Shown here piece after piece: positions 44,171 to 53,915 of a DNA stretch of 64,000 bases (position 1 is its first letter; every line of letters starts with the position of its first letter). The notes under the pieces were generated by a model. The model was not told where the DNA came from. It saw only the letters and a list, made by a program, of their open reading frames with translations, and ran no database searches. The translations under genes were made by a program, and so were the position numbers. The stretch is from Streptomyces sp. XD-27 (GTDB lineage Bacteria; Actinomycetota; Actinomycetes; Streptomycetales; Streptomycetaceae): assembly GCF_030553055.1 (NCBI RefSeq), contig NZ_CP130713.1:5518001-5582000 (forward strand). The letters run 5' to 3'.

Positions 44171-45763
44171 ATGACTGCCGGGGCGGCCTCGATACCGCCA
44201 AGCATCCGCCGCCCCGGCAGCCCAACCCCTTCACGACCGAAGCCGAAAAGGAGAAGCACCATCATTACGCGCACCACCCCGCCACCGCTGCCCGAACTCG
44301 GCACCCTGGCGGCACTCGGCATCCTGCCCGCCCTGCTCCGCCAGCTCTCCGGCCTCGGCGGCTGCACCCACCCGATCCGCCTCGACGGCCACCGCACCGA
44401 GCACCAGGTCGACCGGCAGACCGGTGAGATCGGCCGCGTCCTGCATCACCTGAATTCCGCCGACCTGCCCGCCGGTCACCTCTTGGTCCGCTGCAACAAC
44501 CGCCGTGTCACTCGCTGCCCGGCCTGCGCGGAGACCTACCGGCGGGACACCTTCCACCTGATCACGGCAGGACTGCGCGGCGGCAAGGGCACGCCCGAAG
44601 AGGTCGCCACCCATCCCCGCGTCTTCGCCACCTTCACGGCCCCCAGCTTCGGCCCCGTCCACAACCGGCCCACTGGTCCGGCTGGTGTTGTCCGGCCCTG
44701 CCGCTGCGGAGTCCTCCACGACCAGGACGACGGCGTCCTTGGCACCCCACTCAACCCGGCCACCTACGACTACGAATCCGCGGTGCTCTGGAACGCACAC
44801 GCCGGGCCGCTGTGGCGGCGCTTCTCCATCTACCTGCGGCGGGAGGTCGCGAAGCGGGCGGGGCTCAGCCAGCGGGCTTTCCGCCACCATGCCCGGCTGT
44901 CCTTTGCCAAGGTCGCCGAGTACCAGAAGCGCGGGGCCGTCCACTTCCACGCCGTGATCCGCCTCGACGGTCCCGGCGGTGGCGACACGGCACCCCCGGC
45001 CTGGGCGACTACCGAGCTGCTGACCGACGCCATCCGTGCCGCCGCCAAGGCACGCGTGAACGGCCCCGTGGTCGACGGCCGGACTCACACGTTCGCCTTC
45101 GGCAAGGAACTCGACGTGCGGGCCATCCGCGGGCGCCAGTTCGACAACGGCACGGAGCTGACGGAACGGGCCGTGGCCGCGTACATCGCCAAGTACGCCA
45201 CCAAGGGCGCCGAGACCGCGACAGGCGCCCTCGACCGGCCGCTCCGGCTTATCGCCGAACTCGCGCAGCTCGACGTCACCGAGCACGCACGTCGCATGAT
45301 CCGAACGGCCTGGGCCCTCGGTGCCCGTAAAGACCTGGAACACCTCCGGCTCCGCGCCTGGGCTCACATGCTCGGCTTCCGGGGCCACTTCTCCACCAAG
45401 TCCCGCCGCTACTCCACCACTCTCGGCGCACTGAGGAACGCGCGGGCCGAATGGCGCCGTGCCCAAGCTGCCGCACTCGCCGACTCCGGCCCTGACGACA
45501 CGACGTTTGTCCTCGCCCACTGGGCCTTCGCCGGTACCGGCCTCACCCCGGCCGAGGAATGGCTGTCCGCCACCATCACCCCGCCTCTGGAACGGAAGGA
45601 GAACCGACGTGAGCGGCCGTCGCGACGAACTGATGACCGTCCCGCAAGTCCTGAGCGAACTCGGCGGAGTCTCCCGTCGGACCTTCTACCGGTGGCGCGA
45701 ACTCGGGCAGGCGCCGAATGCAATCAAGCTGCCGAATGGCGAACTGCGCGTCTGGCGGAGTGA
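44171..45763 (+). CDS. Rolling-circle replication initiator (RepSA-like)
   Basis: The product carries a Cys-rich region (CNNRRVTRCPACAETYRRD), the metal-binding HxH in AVHFHAVIRL and a later AVAAYIAKYATKGAE, which holds the likely nucleophile tyrosine. This is the replication initiator type of pSAM2-like elements. Two oddities deserve attention. The formal ATG at 44171 has no SD, whereas AAAAGGAG at 44246-44253 is ideally placed for an ATC or ATT codon at 44261/44264. At the 3' end the frame runs 155 bases into xis; one extra C in the run at 45579-45582 would end it at a TGA overlapping the xis GTG (GTGA), as at the xis-int junction. Confidence 0.8.
   Translation: MTAGAASIPPSIRRPGSPTPSRPKPKRRSTIITRTTPPPLPELGTLAALGILPALLRQLSGLGGCTHPIRLDGHRTEHQVDRQTGEIGRVLHHLNSADLPAGHLLVRCNNRRVTRCPACAETYRRDTFHLITAGLRGGKGTPEEVATHPRVFATFTAPSFGPVHNRPTGPAGVVRPCRCGVLHDQDDGVLGTPLNPATYDYESAVLWNAHAGPLWRRFSIYLRREVAKRAGLSQRAFRHHARLSFAKVAEYQKRGAVHFHAVIRLDGPGGGDTAPPAWATTELLTDAIRAAAKARVNGPVVDGRTHTFAFGKELDVRAIRGRQFDNGTELTERAVAAYIAKYATKGAETATGALDRPLRLIAELAQLDVTEHARRMIRTAWALGARKDLEHLRLRAWAHMLGFRGHFSTKSRRYSTTLGALRNARAEWRRAQAAALADSGPDDTTFVLAHWAFAGTGLTPAEEWLSATITPPLERKENRRERPSRRTDDRPASPERTRRSLPSDLLPVARTRAGAECNQAAEWRTARLAE
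45579..45582 (+). other. Suspected frameshift site at the 3' end of rep
   Basis: One more C here would give the C-terminus TITPASGTEGEPT and a stop overlapping the xis start by GTGA. The evidence is the overlap pattern only. Confidence 0.45.
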
Positions 45764-45803
45764 CTTCACCGCCTGGTTGAACGGCCTTGGGAAGGCGGCG
45801 TGA
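45609..45803 (+). CDS. xis: Excisionase (helix-turn-helix)
   Basis: A 64-residue MerR-like/AlpA-like HTH protein (LMTVPQVLSELGGVSRRTFYRWRELGQAPNAIKL, then a wing NGELRVWRSDFTAWL). It directs integrase toward excision. GTG 45609 has AAGGAGAAC upstream. It overlaps the integrase start by 4 bases. Confidence 0.85.
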   Translation: MSGRRDELMTVPQVLSELGGVSRRTFYRWRELGQAPNAIKLPNGELRVWRSDFTAWLNGLGKAA

Positions 45804-47209
45804 AATCTCACGACGTTCGGATCTGGGGAATCCGCAAGCGACCCACGAAGAAGCCCTCTTACGAAGTGCGCTGGAAGGTGGGGGACGCTAAGCCGTTCCC
45901 CGAAACCTTCCGTACCAAGGCGCTTGCCGACAACTTCCGTGCCAAGCTCATGCGGGCTGCACAAAACGGCGAGGAGTTCGACACGGAGACGGGTCTTCCG
46001 GAGTCGATGGCGACGGCCGTCACGGTGTCCCTGACCTGGTACGCGTTCGCCCGCAAGTACCTCGACATGAAGTGGCCGCATGCCGCGCCCAACTCGCGCG
46101 ACAGCATCAACGAGACGCTGACCCTTGTCACGACCGAACTCCTCAACGACCGTCCCGGCCGGCCGGACGATGAGACCTTGCGCCGTGCACTGCGGGGCTG
46201 GGCGTTCGTCGTTCAGTCCGAGGACGCTGAGCCGCAGCCCACTGAGATCGCGAACGCTCTGCGCTGGGTCGAGAAAGCCTCTCAGCCCCTGGCGGGGCTG
46301 AAGGACCCCGCCGCCATCCGCCGCGTCCTGGACTCGCTCAAGCTGACGCTTGAGGGGGCTCCGGCCGCCGCTGAGACGGTGCGGCGGAAGCGCTCTGTTC
46401 TCTACAACGCGCTGGGCTATGCCGTCGATCTTGGGGAGCTTCCGGAGAATCCGGTGACCACCGTGAAATGGAAGCTGCCGAAGGTCACCAAGCAGGTTGA
46501 CCGCCGCGTCGTGGTGAACCCTCGGCAGGCTCGGGAACTGCTCGCTGCGGTCTCCTACGTGGGCGGCTACAAGCGGGCTCGGGGTCGTCGGCTTGTCGGG
46601 CTGTTCGCCTGCATGTACTTCGGTGGGCTGCGTCCGGCGGAGGCAGTCGGGCTGCGGCGGCAGGACTGCACGCTTCCCGAAAAGGGATGGGGTTCGCTGA
46701 TCTTGGAGAAGACCCGCCCCACTGTCGGTAAGCGCTGGACCGGAACCGACTCCGTGCACGATCACCGGGGCCTCAAGAACCGGGCTGCGGACGAAACCCG
46801 CGTCGTCCCCATTCCTCCCCGCCTGGTGCGCATGCTCCGCGCTCACATCGATGAATTCGGTACGGCGAAAGACGGATGGCTTTTCGCGAATGAGCGCGGG
46901 GGAGTGGTGGCCTCCACCACGTATTGGCGGGTCTGGGACGAGGCCCGGCGCCTGGCGCTCGCGCCCGACCAGGTCGCCTCGCCGCTGGCCGGTCGGCCGT
47001 ACGACCTGCGGCACGCCGCCCTGTCCACCTGGCTCAACGCCGGTGTGGACCCAACCGAGGTGGCCGAGCGGGCAGGGAACAGCGTGGAAGTGCTCCTGAG
47101 CCGCTACGCGAAGTGCCTGGACGGCCGGGAGGACATCGCCAACCGCCGCATTGCCGAACTGCTGGACGAGGACGACCAGGGCGACCAGGAGGACGACGAC
47201 ATCGACTGA
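45800..47209 (+). CDS. int: Tyrosine recombinase integrase
   Basis: A 469-residue site-specific recombinase. It has the N-terminal SAM-like binding domain (about residues 60-200) and a catalytic domain with the first arginine in GGLRPAEAVGLR. The second box is YDLRHAALSTWLNAG (the usual His of HxxR is Tyr here) and the nucleophile tyrosine is in LLSRYAKCLDG. It ends about 150 bases before the right attachment repeat, as expected. It should recombine attP with the tRNA-Arg attB. It is translationally coupled to xis (GTGA). Confidence 0.92.
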   Translation: MKSHDVRIWGIRKRPTKKPSYEVRWKVGDAKPFPETFRTKALADNFRAKLMRAAQNGEEFDTETGLPESMATAVTVSLTWYAFARKYLDMKWPHAAPNSRDSINETLTLVTTELLNDRPGRPDDETLRRALRGWAFVVQSEDAEPQPTEIANALRWVEKASQPLAGLKDPAAIRRVLDSLKLTLEGAPAAAETVRRKRSVLYNALGYAVDLGELPENPVTTVKWKLPKVTKQVDRRVVVNPRQARELLAAVSYVGGYKRARGRRLVGLFACMYFGGLRPAEAVGLRRQDCTLPEKGWGSLILEKTRPTVGKRWTGTDSVHDHRGLKNRAADETRVVPIPPRLVRMLRAHIDEFGTAKDGWLFANERGGVVASTTYWRVWDEARRLALAPDQVASPLAGRPYDLRHAALSTWLNAGVDPTEVAERAGNSVEVLLSRYAKCLDGREDIANRRIAELLDEDDQGDQEDDDID

Positions 47210-47239
47210 GCCCACTCGCCCCTCACTCACGCCACAATG

Positions 47240-47263
47240 GACCCCCGGACCTGTCCGGGGGTC
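47240..47263 (+). terminator. Terminator after int
   Basis: GACCCCCGGAC-CT-GTCCGGGGGTC forms a perfect 11-bp stem 30 bases after the integrase stop. Confidence 0.75.
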
Positions 47264-47360
47264 TTCGTGTTTCCGGAGGCTGACCTGCGAGAACGCGCCG
47301 GAGTCCCTGTCCACGAATAGTCCACAGGACCCGACATACGGCCGCTCACGGTGGCATCCG

Positions 47361-47477
47361 GCTGCACATAAGCAAAGACCCCGCACTCAGCGACTTGGCT
47401 GGTGGCGGGGTCTTTTGGCACCTCATGCAAGGTGCCCCCGGCAGGATTCGAACCTGCGCACACGGCTCCGGAGGCCG
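47361..47477. repeat. Right attachment repeat of the integrated element
   Basis: The 117-bp partner of the left repeat. It includes a hairpin (GACCCCGC/GCGGGGTC arms plus TTTT) and the tRNA 3' part through the anticodon loop. The crossover lies inside this identity block. Confidence 0.9.
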
Positions 47478-47504
47478 TTGCTCTATCCCCTGAGCTACGG
47501 GGGC
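47433..47504 (-). tRNA. tRNA-Arg (anticodon CCG)
   Basis: A complete 72-nucleotide cloverleaf: acceptor GCCCCCG/CGGGGGC with discriminator A, D-stem GCTC/GAGC, anticodon stem ACGGC/GCCGT with loop CTCCGGA (anticodon CCG), and T-arm GCAGG-TTCGAAT-CCTGC. CCA is not encoded. The element inserted in its 3' half and restored the gene. It reads CGG codons. Confidence 0.95.
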
Positions 47505-47719
47505 GTTGCCGCCGTTGTTCTCTCGGCGACGGGTAGAACACTACCAGCTCCGGGAGGGTGATCAGGAACGCGTATCTCCCGCTGGGCCGGTAGGGCCGGG
47601 GCGGGAGCTCTACCGCATCGGGTGTCGGTGCGGTGGGCGGTCGGGGAAAGGTCCCTCGCACGTGGCGGAAGTGGGCAAAACCGGGACGCAGCCGCGGTGG
47701 CGCGCCTACTCTTCCAGAT

Positions 47720-48160
47720 GTGCCTGGCTTGACCGGCCGGGTCCTTGTGGTCGACGACAACAAGGTCATCCGGCAGCTGATCAGGGTCAACCTCGAACTG
47801 GAGGGCTTCGAGGTCGTGACCGCGGCTGATGGTGCCGAGTGCCTGGAGATCGTGCACCAGGTGAGGCCTGATGTGATCACCCTCGACGCTGTGATGCCGC
47901 GGCTCGGCGGCGTGCATACGGCCGCGTTACTGCGGGCCGACGCCCGCACGTGTCATGTGCCCGTCGCGATCATCAGCGCCTGTACGCAGTTGGAGGGGCA
48001 TGGCGGCCGGGCCGTCGGTGTCGATGCGTTCTTGGCGAAACCCTTCGAGCCCGCCGACCTGGTGCGGCTGGTGGAAGAGCTGATGCGGGGGCGAGGGCCC
48101 GGGCGGCCTGGTGCCAGCACGCCCGGGGACGCGGCGCCCCTGCTGGGGCCGTCCGGCTGA
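47720..48160 (+). CDS. Single-domain response regulator
   Basis: A 146-residue receiver domain: acidic pair VVDDNK, phospho-acceptor aspartate in VITLDAVMPRLGG, switch Ser in AIISACTQ, and lysine in LAKPFEP. There is no output domain, and a short Pro/Gly tail ends the protein. GTG 47720 gives the natural start of the first beta strand. No histidine kinase gene is nearby. It is the gene that usually precedes the ArgRS-like/lysA block in Streptomyces. Confidence 0.85.
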   Translation: MPGLTGRVLVVDDNKVIRQLIRVNLELEGFEVVTAADGAECLEIVHQVRPDVITLDAVMPRLGGVHTAALLRADARTCHVPVAIISACTQLEGHGGRAVGVDAFLAKPFEPADLVRLVEELMRGRGPGRPGASTPGDAAPLLGPSG

Positions 48161-48268
48161 CGACGTCCGCGCGGCCCTCGGTCGCGCCGTCCGCCCCCGC
48201 CCAGTCCGCCGTCCCGAGGAGCGAAACCGGTTCGCGTGGGCACCCCCCTCCTCCCATACGCTTGTCCC

Positions 48269-49465
48269 GTGACGCCCGCCCAGCTCTCCCGTACCGTGCT
48301 GCACGCCGTGCGACGTGCGGTCGAGGACGGTGCGCTGCGGGTGCCGGTGCCCGAGCGGGTGCAGGTGGAGCGGGCGCGGGCCGGTGGGTGCGGGGATTAC
48401 GCCAGCAGCGTCGCGCTGAAGCTCGCCCGGCCCGCGGGGCTGCCGCCGCGGGCCGTCGCGGAGATCCTTCAAGACCGCGTGGCCGGTCTCCCCGGTATCG
48501 ACCGGGTCGAGATCACCGGGGCTGGATTCCTGAATTTCACCGTGGCGCGGGCCGGGCATCGGGAGTTGGTCCAGGCCGTACGGAGCGCAGGGGTCCGGTA
48601 CGGGCACGGGGCCGCGCTCGCCGGAACGCGTGTCTCCTTCGCGCCCGCCGACGAGCTCCGGGCCGACCTGCTGACCCGTACCGTCGTCCGGTTGTTGCGC
48701 TCCCAGGGCGCGCAGGCCGATGTCGCCCCTCAGCCCGAGTTTTCCCGGTCCACGCCCGGGATTCCCCAGCCCGCGCCCAAGATTCCCCAGTCCATGCCCG
48801 GGATTTCCCGGTCCACATCCGCGATTTTCCAGTCCGCGCCCGCGATGTCCCGGTCCACGAGCTCCCCGGCCCACGGAAGCGAGCGGCTCCACGTCGTGCC
48901 CGTGCCCGCCGGTGCCGGGGACCTCTTCGCGCGGCTCGGGTCCGACGCCGCCCGCTGGGCGCTGCTGCGCCCCGCCGCCCACGACGTGCCCGTGCTCGAC
49001 CCCGGCACGCTGCTGGCCCAGCGGGAGGCCAACCCGCTCTTCCGCATCCGATACGCCCACGCCCGCACCCGGGCCCTGCTTCGCAACGCCCGCGACCTGG
49101 GATTCCAGCCCGAGGCGACCGGCGCGTCGGAGACCGGCACATCGGCTACCGACTCGCCCGATACGCAGAGCCTCCCCGCCCCCTACGCCGACCCCCGCGA
49201 GGCCGAGCTCATCGCCCTGCTCGCCGACCACCCCCGCGTCCTCGAAGCCGCGGCCCGGCACCGGGCGCCCGACCGGCTCGCGCGGCACCTCGAAGCCACC
49301 GCTGACGCCTTCTTCCGCTGCCACGACGCCTGCCCGCCGCTGCCGCGCGGCGAGCAGAAACCCTCGGCCGCCCACCGTGCCCGGCTGGCTCTCGCCGACG
49401 CCGCCGGGGCGGTGCTCGCCGGTGGCCTGTCCCTGCTCGGCATCAGCGCCCCTGACATTCTCTGA
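48269..49465 (+). CDS. ArgRS-like protein without catalytic core (DALR domain)
   Basis: A 398-residue protein. The N-terminal 110 residues match the tRNA-binding N-domain of arginyl-tRNA synthetase (DYASSVALKLARPAGLPPRAVAEIL, GAGFLNFTV). The C-terminal 150 residues match the DALR anticodon-binding domain (ANPLFRIRYAHARTRALLRNA). HIGH and KMSKS motifs are absent, and the middle is shortened and filled by heptapeptide repeats (SRSTPGI, PQPAPKI, PQSMPGI and so on). It cannot aminoacylate; a tRNA-binding role is possible. GTG 48269 sits just after a -10-like TACGCT, so translation may be leaderless. It lies 18 bases before lysA. Confidence 0.8.
   Translation: MTPAQLSRTVLHAVRRAVEDGALRVPVPERVQVERARAGGCGDYASSVALKLARPAGLPPRAVAEILQDRVAGLPGIDRVEITGAGFLNFTVARAGHRELVQAVRSAGVRYGHGAALAGTRVSFAPADELRADLLTRTVVRLLRSQGAQADVAPQPEFSRSTPGIPQPAPKIPQSMPGISRSTSAIFQSAPAMSRSTSSPAHGSERLHVVPVPAGAGDLFARLGSDAARWALLRPAAHDVPVLDPGTLLAQREANPLFRIRYAHARTRALLRNARDLGFQPEATGASETGTSATDSPDTQSLPAPYADPREAELIALLADHPRVLEAAARHRAPDRLARHLEATADAFFRCHDACPPLPRGEQKPSAAHRARLALADAAGAVLAGGLSLLGISAPDIL
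48743..48868 (+). repeat. 21-bp tandem repeats (about six units) in the ArgRS-like gene
   Basis: Each unit encodes a heptapeptide of the form SRSTPGI or PQSMPGI. The units differ at several positions, so the array is not brand new. It occupies the place of the lost catalytic core. Confidence 0.75.
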
Positions 49466-49483
49466 AGAGAGCAGAGTTACGAA

Positions 49484-50875
49484 ATGAGCCGTTCCGCCCA
49501 CCCCGCAGGGCCCCGCTACGCCGACGTCCTCCCCGAGGGTCACTACGTCGCTCCCCCCGCCGACCTCAACGCCCTCGACCCGCGCGTGTGGTCCCGTACG
49601 GTCAGCCGAGGCGAAGACGGCGCTGTCAGCGTCGGCGGGCTCGACGTACGAGTGCTCGCCGAGGAATTCGGGACCCCGGCGTACATCCTCGACGAGGACG
49701 ACTTCCGCGCCCGCTGCCGGGCCTGGCGCGATGCGTTCGGCGACGAGGCCGACGTGTTCTACGCGGGCAAGGCCTTTCTCTCCCGCGCCGTCGTCCGCTG
49801 GCTGCACGAGGAGGGGCTGAACCTCGACGTCTGCTCCGCCGGTGAGCTGGCCACCGCGCTCGCGGCCGGGATGCCCGCCGAGCGCATTGCCCTGCACGGG
49901 AACAACAAGACGACGGACGAGATCCGGCGGGCCGTGGAAAGCGGTGTCGGGCGGATCGTGCTCGACTCGTTCCAGGAGATCGCCCGCGTCGCGCACATCG
50001 CCGAGCGGCTCGGCCGGCGCCAGCGCGTCCAGATCCGGGTCACCGTCGGCGTGGAAGCGCATACGCACGAGTTCATCGCCACCGCCCACGAGGATCAGAA
50101 GTTCGGGTTCTCGCTCGCCGGCGGGCAGGCCGCCGAGGCCGTGCGGCGCGCGCTCAAGCTCGACGGCCTGGAGGTCGTCGGCATCCACTCGCACATCGGC
50201 TCGCAGATCTTCGACACCTCCGGCTTCGAGGTCGCCGCGCACCGGGTCGTCGGACTGCTCGCGCAGATCCGCGACGAGCACGGCGTGCAGCTCCCCGAGA
50301 TCGACCTCGGCGGCGGCCTGGGGATCGCGTACACCTCCGAGGACGACCCGCGCGAGCCGCACGAGATCGCCAGGTCGCTGCGGGCCATCGTGACCCGGGA
50401 GTGCGAGAGCGCGGACCTGGCGGTGCCGCGGCTGTCGGTGGAGCCGGGCCGCGCGATCGCCGGACCGACCACCTTGACGCTGTACGAGGTCGGCACGGTC
50501 AAGGAGCTGCCCGGGCTGCGGACGTACGTCAGCGTGGACGGCGGGATGTCCGACAACATCCGCACCGCGCTGTACGACGCCGAGTACTCCGTCGCCCTGG
50601 TCTCCCGCGGCTCGACCGCCGAGCCGATGCTGGCGCGCGTCGTCGGCAAGCACTGCGAGTCCGGCGACATCGTCGTACGCGACGCCTTCCTCCCCGCCGA
50701 CCTGGCGCCCGGCGACCTGATCGCCGTGCCCGCCACCGGAGCGTACTGCCGCTCCATGGCGAGCAACTACAACCACGCGCTGCGCCCGCCGGTCGTCGCG
50801 GTGACCGGCGGCGAGGCGCGCGTGATCGTCCGGCGCGAGACGGAGGAGGACCTCCTGCGGCTCGACGTCGGGTAG
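49484..50875 (+). CDS. lysA: Diaminopimelate decarboxylase
   Basis: A 463-residue fold-type III PLP enzyme. The lysine is in VFYAGKAF, followed by [42 protein letters not shown], the glycine loop [10 protein letters not shown], and ESCxSGD-like [10 protein letters not shown] near the C terminus. It converts meso-diaminopimelate to L-lysine. It begins 18 bases after the ArgRS-like gene. The order lysA-hom-thrC-thrB is conserved in Streptomyces. Confidence 0.96.
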   Translation: MSRSAHPAGPRYADVLPEGHYVAPPADLNALDPRVWSRTVSRGEDGAVSVGGLDVRVLAEEFGTPAYILDEDDFRARCRAWRDAFGDEADVFYAGKAFLSRAVVRWLHEEGLNLDVCSAGELATALAAGMPAERIALHGNNKTTDEIRRAVESGVGRIVLDSFQEIARVAHIAERLGRRQRVQIRVTVGVEAHTHEFIATAHEDQKFGFSLAGGQAAEAVRRALKLDGLEVVGIHSHIGSQIFDTSGFEVAAHRVVGLLAQIRDEHGVQLPEIDLGGGLGIAYTSEDDPREPHEIARSLRAIVTRECESADLAVPRLSVEPGRAIAGPTTLTLYEVGTVKELPGLRTYVSVDGGMSDNIRTALYDAEYSVALVSRGSTAEPMLARVVGKHCESGDIVVRDAFLPADLAPGDLIAVPATGAYCRSMASNYNHALRPPVVAVTGGEARVIVRRETEEDLLRLDVG

Positions 50876-51135
50876 GGCTGTCGGGTAGGGCCCCGGCTGC
50901 CCCCGCTGCTCGGCCGACGCCCTGCTCAGCGGGCCCTTGCAGCTCGGCCGACGCCCTGTTCAGCCACCGGTCCGTGCGGCTCTGTGCAGCCCCTTTGAAG
51001 TTCACCTGGAAGACCCTGTTTAAGATTTCTGAAAGAATCAGGGGTCAATCTCGGATACTGGACCCGGCACCGCGGGGTCTGTCCGGCGAGTGAGACTGGT
51101 GCACCACCTAGATGGATGAGAAACGAGGTCGGATG
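50876..51135. other. lysA-hom intergenic leader with a direct repeat
   Basis: A 25-bp sequence (core CTCGGCCGACGCCCTG) is present twice, at 50906-50930 and 50940-50964. No terminator or attenuator is clear. Confidence 0.4.
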
Positions 51136-52434
51136 ATGCGTACGCGTCCGCTGAAAGTGGCGCTGCTGGGCTGTGGAGTGGTCGGCTCAGAGGTGGCGCG
51201 CATCATGACGACGCACGCGGACGACCTCGCGGCCCGTATCGGCGCCCCGGTCGAGCTGGCCGGGGTCGCCGTCCGGCGGCCCGGCCGGGTACGGGAGGGC
51301 GTCCCCGCCGAGCTGATCACCACCGACCCCACCGCGCTGGTCAAACGCGGCGACATCGACGTCGTCGTGGAGGTCATCGGCGGAATCGAGCCCGCCCGCG
51401 GGCTCATCACGACCGCCTTCGAGCACGGCGCCAGCGTCGTCTCCGCCAACAAGGCGCTGCTCGCCGAGGACGGGGCGGCCCTGCACGCCGCCGCCGAGCA
51501 GCACGGCAGGGACCTGTACTACGAGGCGGCCGTCGCCGGAGCGATCCCGCTGGTACGGCCGCTGCGCGAGTCCCTGGCCGGGGACAAGGTCAACCGGGTG
51601 CTGGGCATCGTCAACGGCACCACCAACTTCATCCTCGACAAGATGGACACCTCCGGCGCCGGGTACTCCGAGGCGCTGGACGAGGCCACCGCCCTCGGTT
51701 ACGCCGAGGCCGACCCGACCGCCGACGTCGAGGGCTTCGACGCCGCCGCCAAGGCCGCGATCCTGGCGGGCATCGCCTTCCACACCCGGGTCCGGCTGGA
51801 CGACGTGCACCGCGAGGGCATCACCGAGGTCACCGCCGCGGACATCGCCTCCGCCAAGCGCATGGGCTGCACGGTCAAGCTGCTCGCCATCTGCGAGCGC
51901 GCCGCCGACGGCCAGTCGGTCACCGCCCGCGTCCACCCGGCGATGATCCCGCTGACGCACCCGCTGGCCTCGGTCCGCGAGGCGTACAACGCGGTGTTCG
52001 TGGAGGCCGACGCGGCCGGTCAGCTGATGTTCTACGGTCCGGGCGCGGGCGGCTCGCCGACCGCCTCCGCGGTCCTCGGCGACCTGGTCGCCGCCTGCCG
52101 CAACAAGCTGGCCGAGACCACCGGGCCGGGGGAGTCGGCGTACACCCGGCTGCCCGTCAGCCCCATGGGCGAGGTCGTCACGCGCTACCACATCAGCCTC
52201 GACGTCGCCGACAAGCCGGGCGTGCTGGCGCAGGTCGCCACGGTCTTCGCCGAGCACGACGTGTCCATCGACACCGTCCGGCAGCAGGGCAAGGACGGCG
52301 AGGCCTCCCTCGTCGTGGTCACCCACCGCGCCACCGACGCCGCGCTGTCGGCGACCGTGCGGGCGCTGCGCGGCCTGGACACCGTCCGCGACGTCGCCAG
52401 CATGATGCGCGTCGAAGGCGAACGAGGCGAATGA
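51136..52434 (+). CDS. hom: Homoserine dehydrogenase
   Basis: A 432-residue enzyme with N-terminal NAD(P)-binding [16 protein letters not shown], catalytic domain motifs [33 protein letters not shown] and [19 protein letters not shown], and a C-terminal ACT domain ([22 protein letters not shown]) for threonine feedback. It reduces aspartate semialdehyde to homoserine. Three in-frame ATGs exist; 51136 fits best with GAGG 7 bases upstream. Its stop overlaps an in-frame ATG of the thrC leader. Confidence 0.95.
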   Translation: MRTRPLKVALLGCGVVGSEVARIMTTHADDLAARIGAPVELAGVAVRRPGRVREGVPAELITTDPTALVKRGDIDVVVEVIGGIEPARGLITTAFEHGASVVSANKALLAEDGAALHAAAEQHGRDLYYEAAVAGAIPLVRPLRESLAGDKVNRVLGIVNGTTNFILDKMDTSGAGYSEALDEATALGYAEADPTADVEGFDAAAKAAILAGIAFHTRVRLDDVHREGITEVTAADIASAKRMGCTVKLLAICERAADGQSVTARVHPAMIPLTHPLASVREAYNAVFVEADAAGQLMFYGPGAGGSPTASAVLGDLVAACRNKLAETTGPGESAYTRLPVSPMGEVVTRYHISLDVADKPGVLAQVATVFAEHDVSIDTVRQQGKDGEASLVVVTHRATDAALSATVRALRGLDTVRDVASMMRVEGERGE

Positions 52435-52559
52435 GTCTGCCCGGGAAGTCCGGTCTGCCCGGGGAGCGCGGCCCGGCCGCCTCCGAGGGCCCGTCCGGAG
52501 AGTCCGGTCCGTCCGGGGCGCACGGCCCGTCCGGGGAGTATGGGGAGTCAAAGGAAATC

Positions 52560-53656
52560 ATGAACGCTATGGCAGATCGCCCGCGCATGGCCGGCACCCG
52601 CTGGTCCGGCTGGCGGGGCATCATCGAGGAGTACCGCGACCGTCTCCCGGTCAGCGAGACGACGCCCGTGGTCACCCTGCGCGAGGGCGGCACCCCGCTC
52701 GTTCCCGCCCAGGTGCTCTCCGAGCGCACCGGCTGCGAGGTCCACCTCAAGGTCGAGGGCGCCAACCCCACCGGGTCCTTCAAGGACCGCGGCATGACGA
52801 TGGCCATCACCAAGGCGAAGGAGGCCGGTGCGCAGGCCGTCATCTGCGCCTCCACCGGCAACACCTCCGCCTCCGCCGCCGCCTACGCCGTACGGGCCGG
52901 GATGGTGTGCGCCGTCCTGGTCCCGAGGGCAAGATCGCGCTGGGCAAGATGGGCCAGGCGCTGGTCCACGGAGCCCGCATCCTCCAGGTCGACGGCAACT
53001 TCGACGACTGCCTGACGCTGGCCCGCGGGCTCTCGGAGAAGTACCCGGTGGCCCTGGTCAACTCGGTCAACCCGGCCCGTATCGAGGGGCAGAAGACCGC
53101 CTCGTTCGAGATCGTGGACATGCTCGGCGACGCGCCGGACATCCACGTGCTGCCGGTCGGCAACGCGGGCAACATCACCGCCTATTGGAAGGGCTACACG
53201 GAGTACGCCGCGGACGGCCTCGCGTCCGGCACACCGCGGATGTGGGGCTTCCAGGCGTCCGGCGCGGCGCCCATCGTGCGCGGCGAGCCGGTCAAGGACC
53301 CGCACACCATCGCGACCGCGATCCGGATCGGCAACCCGGCCTCCTGGGCGCAGGCGGAGCGGGCCCGGGACGAGTCCGGCGGCCTCATCGACGAGGTGAC
53401 CGACCGTCAAATCCTCGCTGCTTACCGGCTGCTCGCCGCCCAGGAGGGCGTGTTCGTCGAGCCGGCGTCCGCCGCGAGCGTGGCGGGCCTGCTCAAGGCC
53501 GCCGAGCAGGGCAAGGTCGACCCGGGGCAGCGCATCGTCTGCACCGTCACGGGGAACGGCCTGAAGGACCCCGAGTGGGCCGTCGCGGGCGCCGGGCCGG
53601 CCACGCCGGTGCCGGTGGACGCGGACGCGGCCGCCGAGCGGCTCGGGCTGGCCTGA
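52560..53656 (+). CDS. thrC: Threonine synthase (frameshifted here)
   Basis: A PLP enzyme converting O-phosphohomoserine to threonine. The N-terminal half holds the PLP lysine ([12 protein letters not shown]) and [13 protein letters not shown]. The C-terminal half holds the glycine loop [16 protein letters not shown] and ends [12 protein letters not shown]. The two halves are in different frames: after VCAVLVP the run CCC at 52922-52924 needs one more C to continue [14 protein letters not shown]. Since hom and thrB are intact and the gene is essential for prototrophy, a sequencing error is likelier than a mutation. ATG 52560 has AAAGGA upstream; the frame is open back to 52431 through a Pro-Gly-Ser repeat that is probably untranslated. 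Confidence 0.92.
52922..52924 (+). other. Frameshift site in thrC (one C missing)
   Basis: Adding one C gives [12 protein letters not shown], matching the family without any other change. Confidence 0.8.
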
Positions 53657-53915
53657 AAGCACGACCTGGCCTGAAAAGGAGCACAGGGCGGCGTGCGACA
53701 CGCATCGTGCGCCTCCCGTGCGCCCTATGTCGCCACTGAACCATCCTTCGATAGGCTGTACTGAATCCGCCCCGACGCAGAGCAACAGCGGAGCCACGTC
53801 TGTTGACGTCTGCTGTCCTCTCTGCGCGGTGTCGTCGTGACTCCCGTCTCGGCCCCTGGCGGTGTTCCGAGCCTCTTTGAAAAATTCGCAGTCACACAAG
53901 GAGAGTCATCGAGCG

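Larger units (their letters stand above)
34877..47477. mobile_element. Integrative conjugative element (pSAM2-type AICE) in tRNA-Arg(CCG)
   Basis: The element is about 12.5 kb between 117-bp direct repeats, with an intact tRNA at the right end and a tRNA 3' fragment at the left. The backbone is complete: tyrosine integrase, excisionase, replication initiator, spread proteins (SpdD, SpdA, DUF2637), FtsK-like transfer protein, GntR repressor (KorSA-like) and Nudix protein (Pif-like). The left 4 kb hold cargo (restriction, DUF6602, HEPN). Such elements excise, replicate by rolling circle and move as double-stranded DNA. One caution is that rep appears frameshifted or misannotated at its 3' end and has an odd start, so autonomy is uncertain. 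Confidence 0.9.

Noticed and set aside
52431..53656. thrC as a true pseudogene
   Set aside because: One base in a C run repairs it fully, and other genes in the window show the same defect. An assembly error is more likely.
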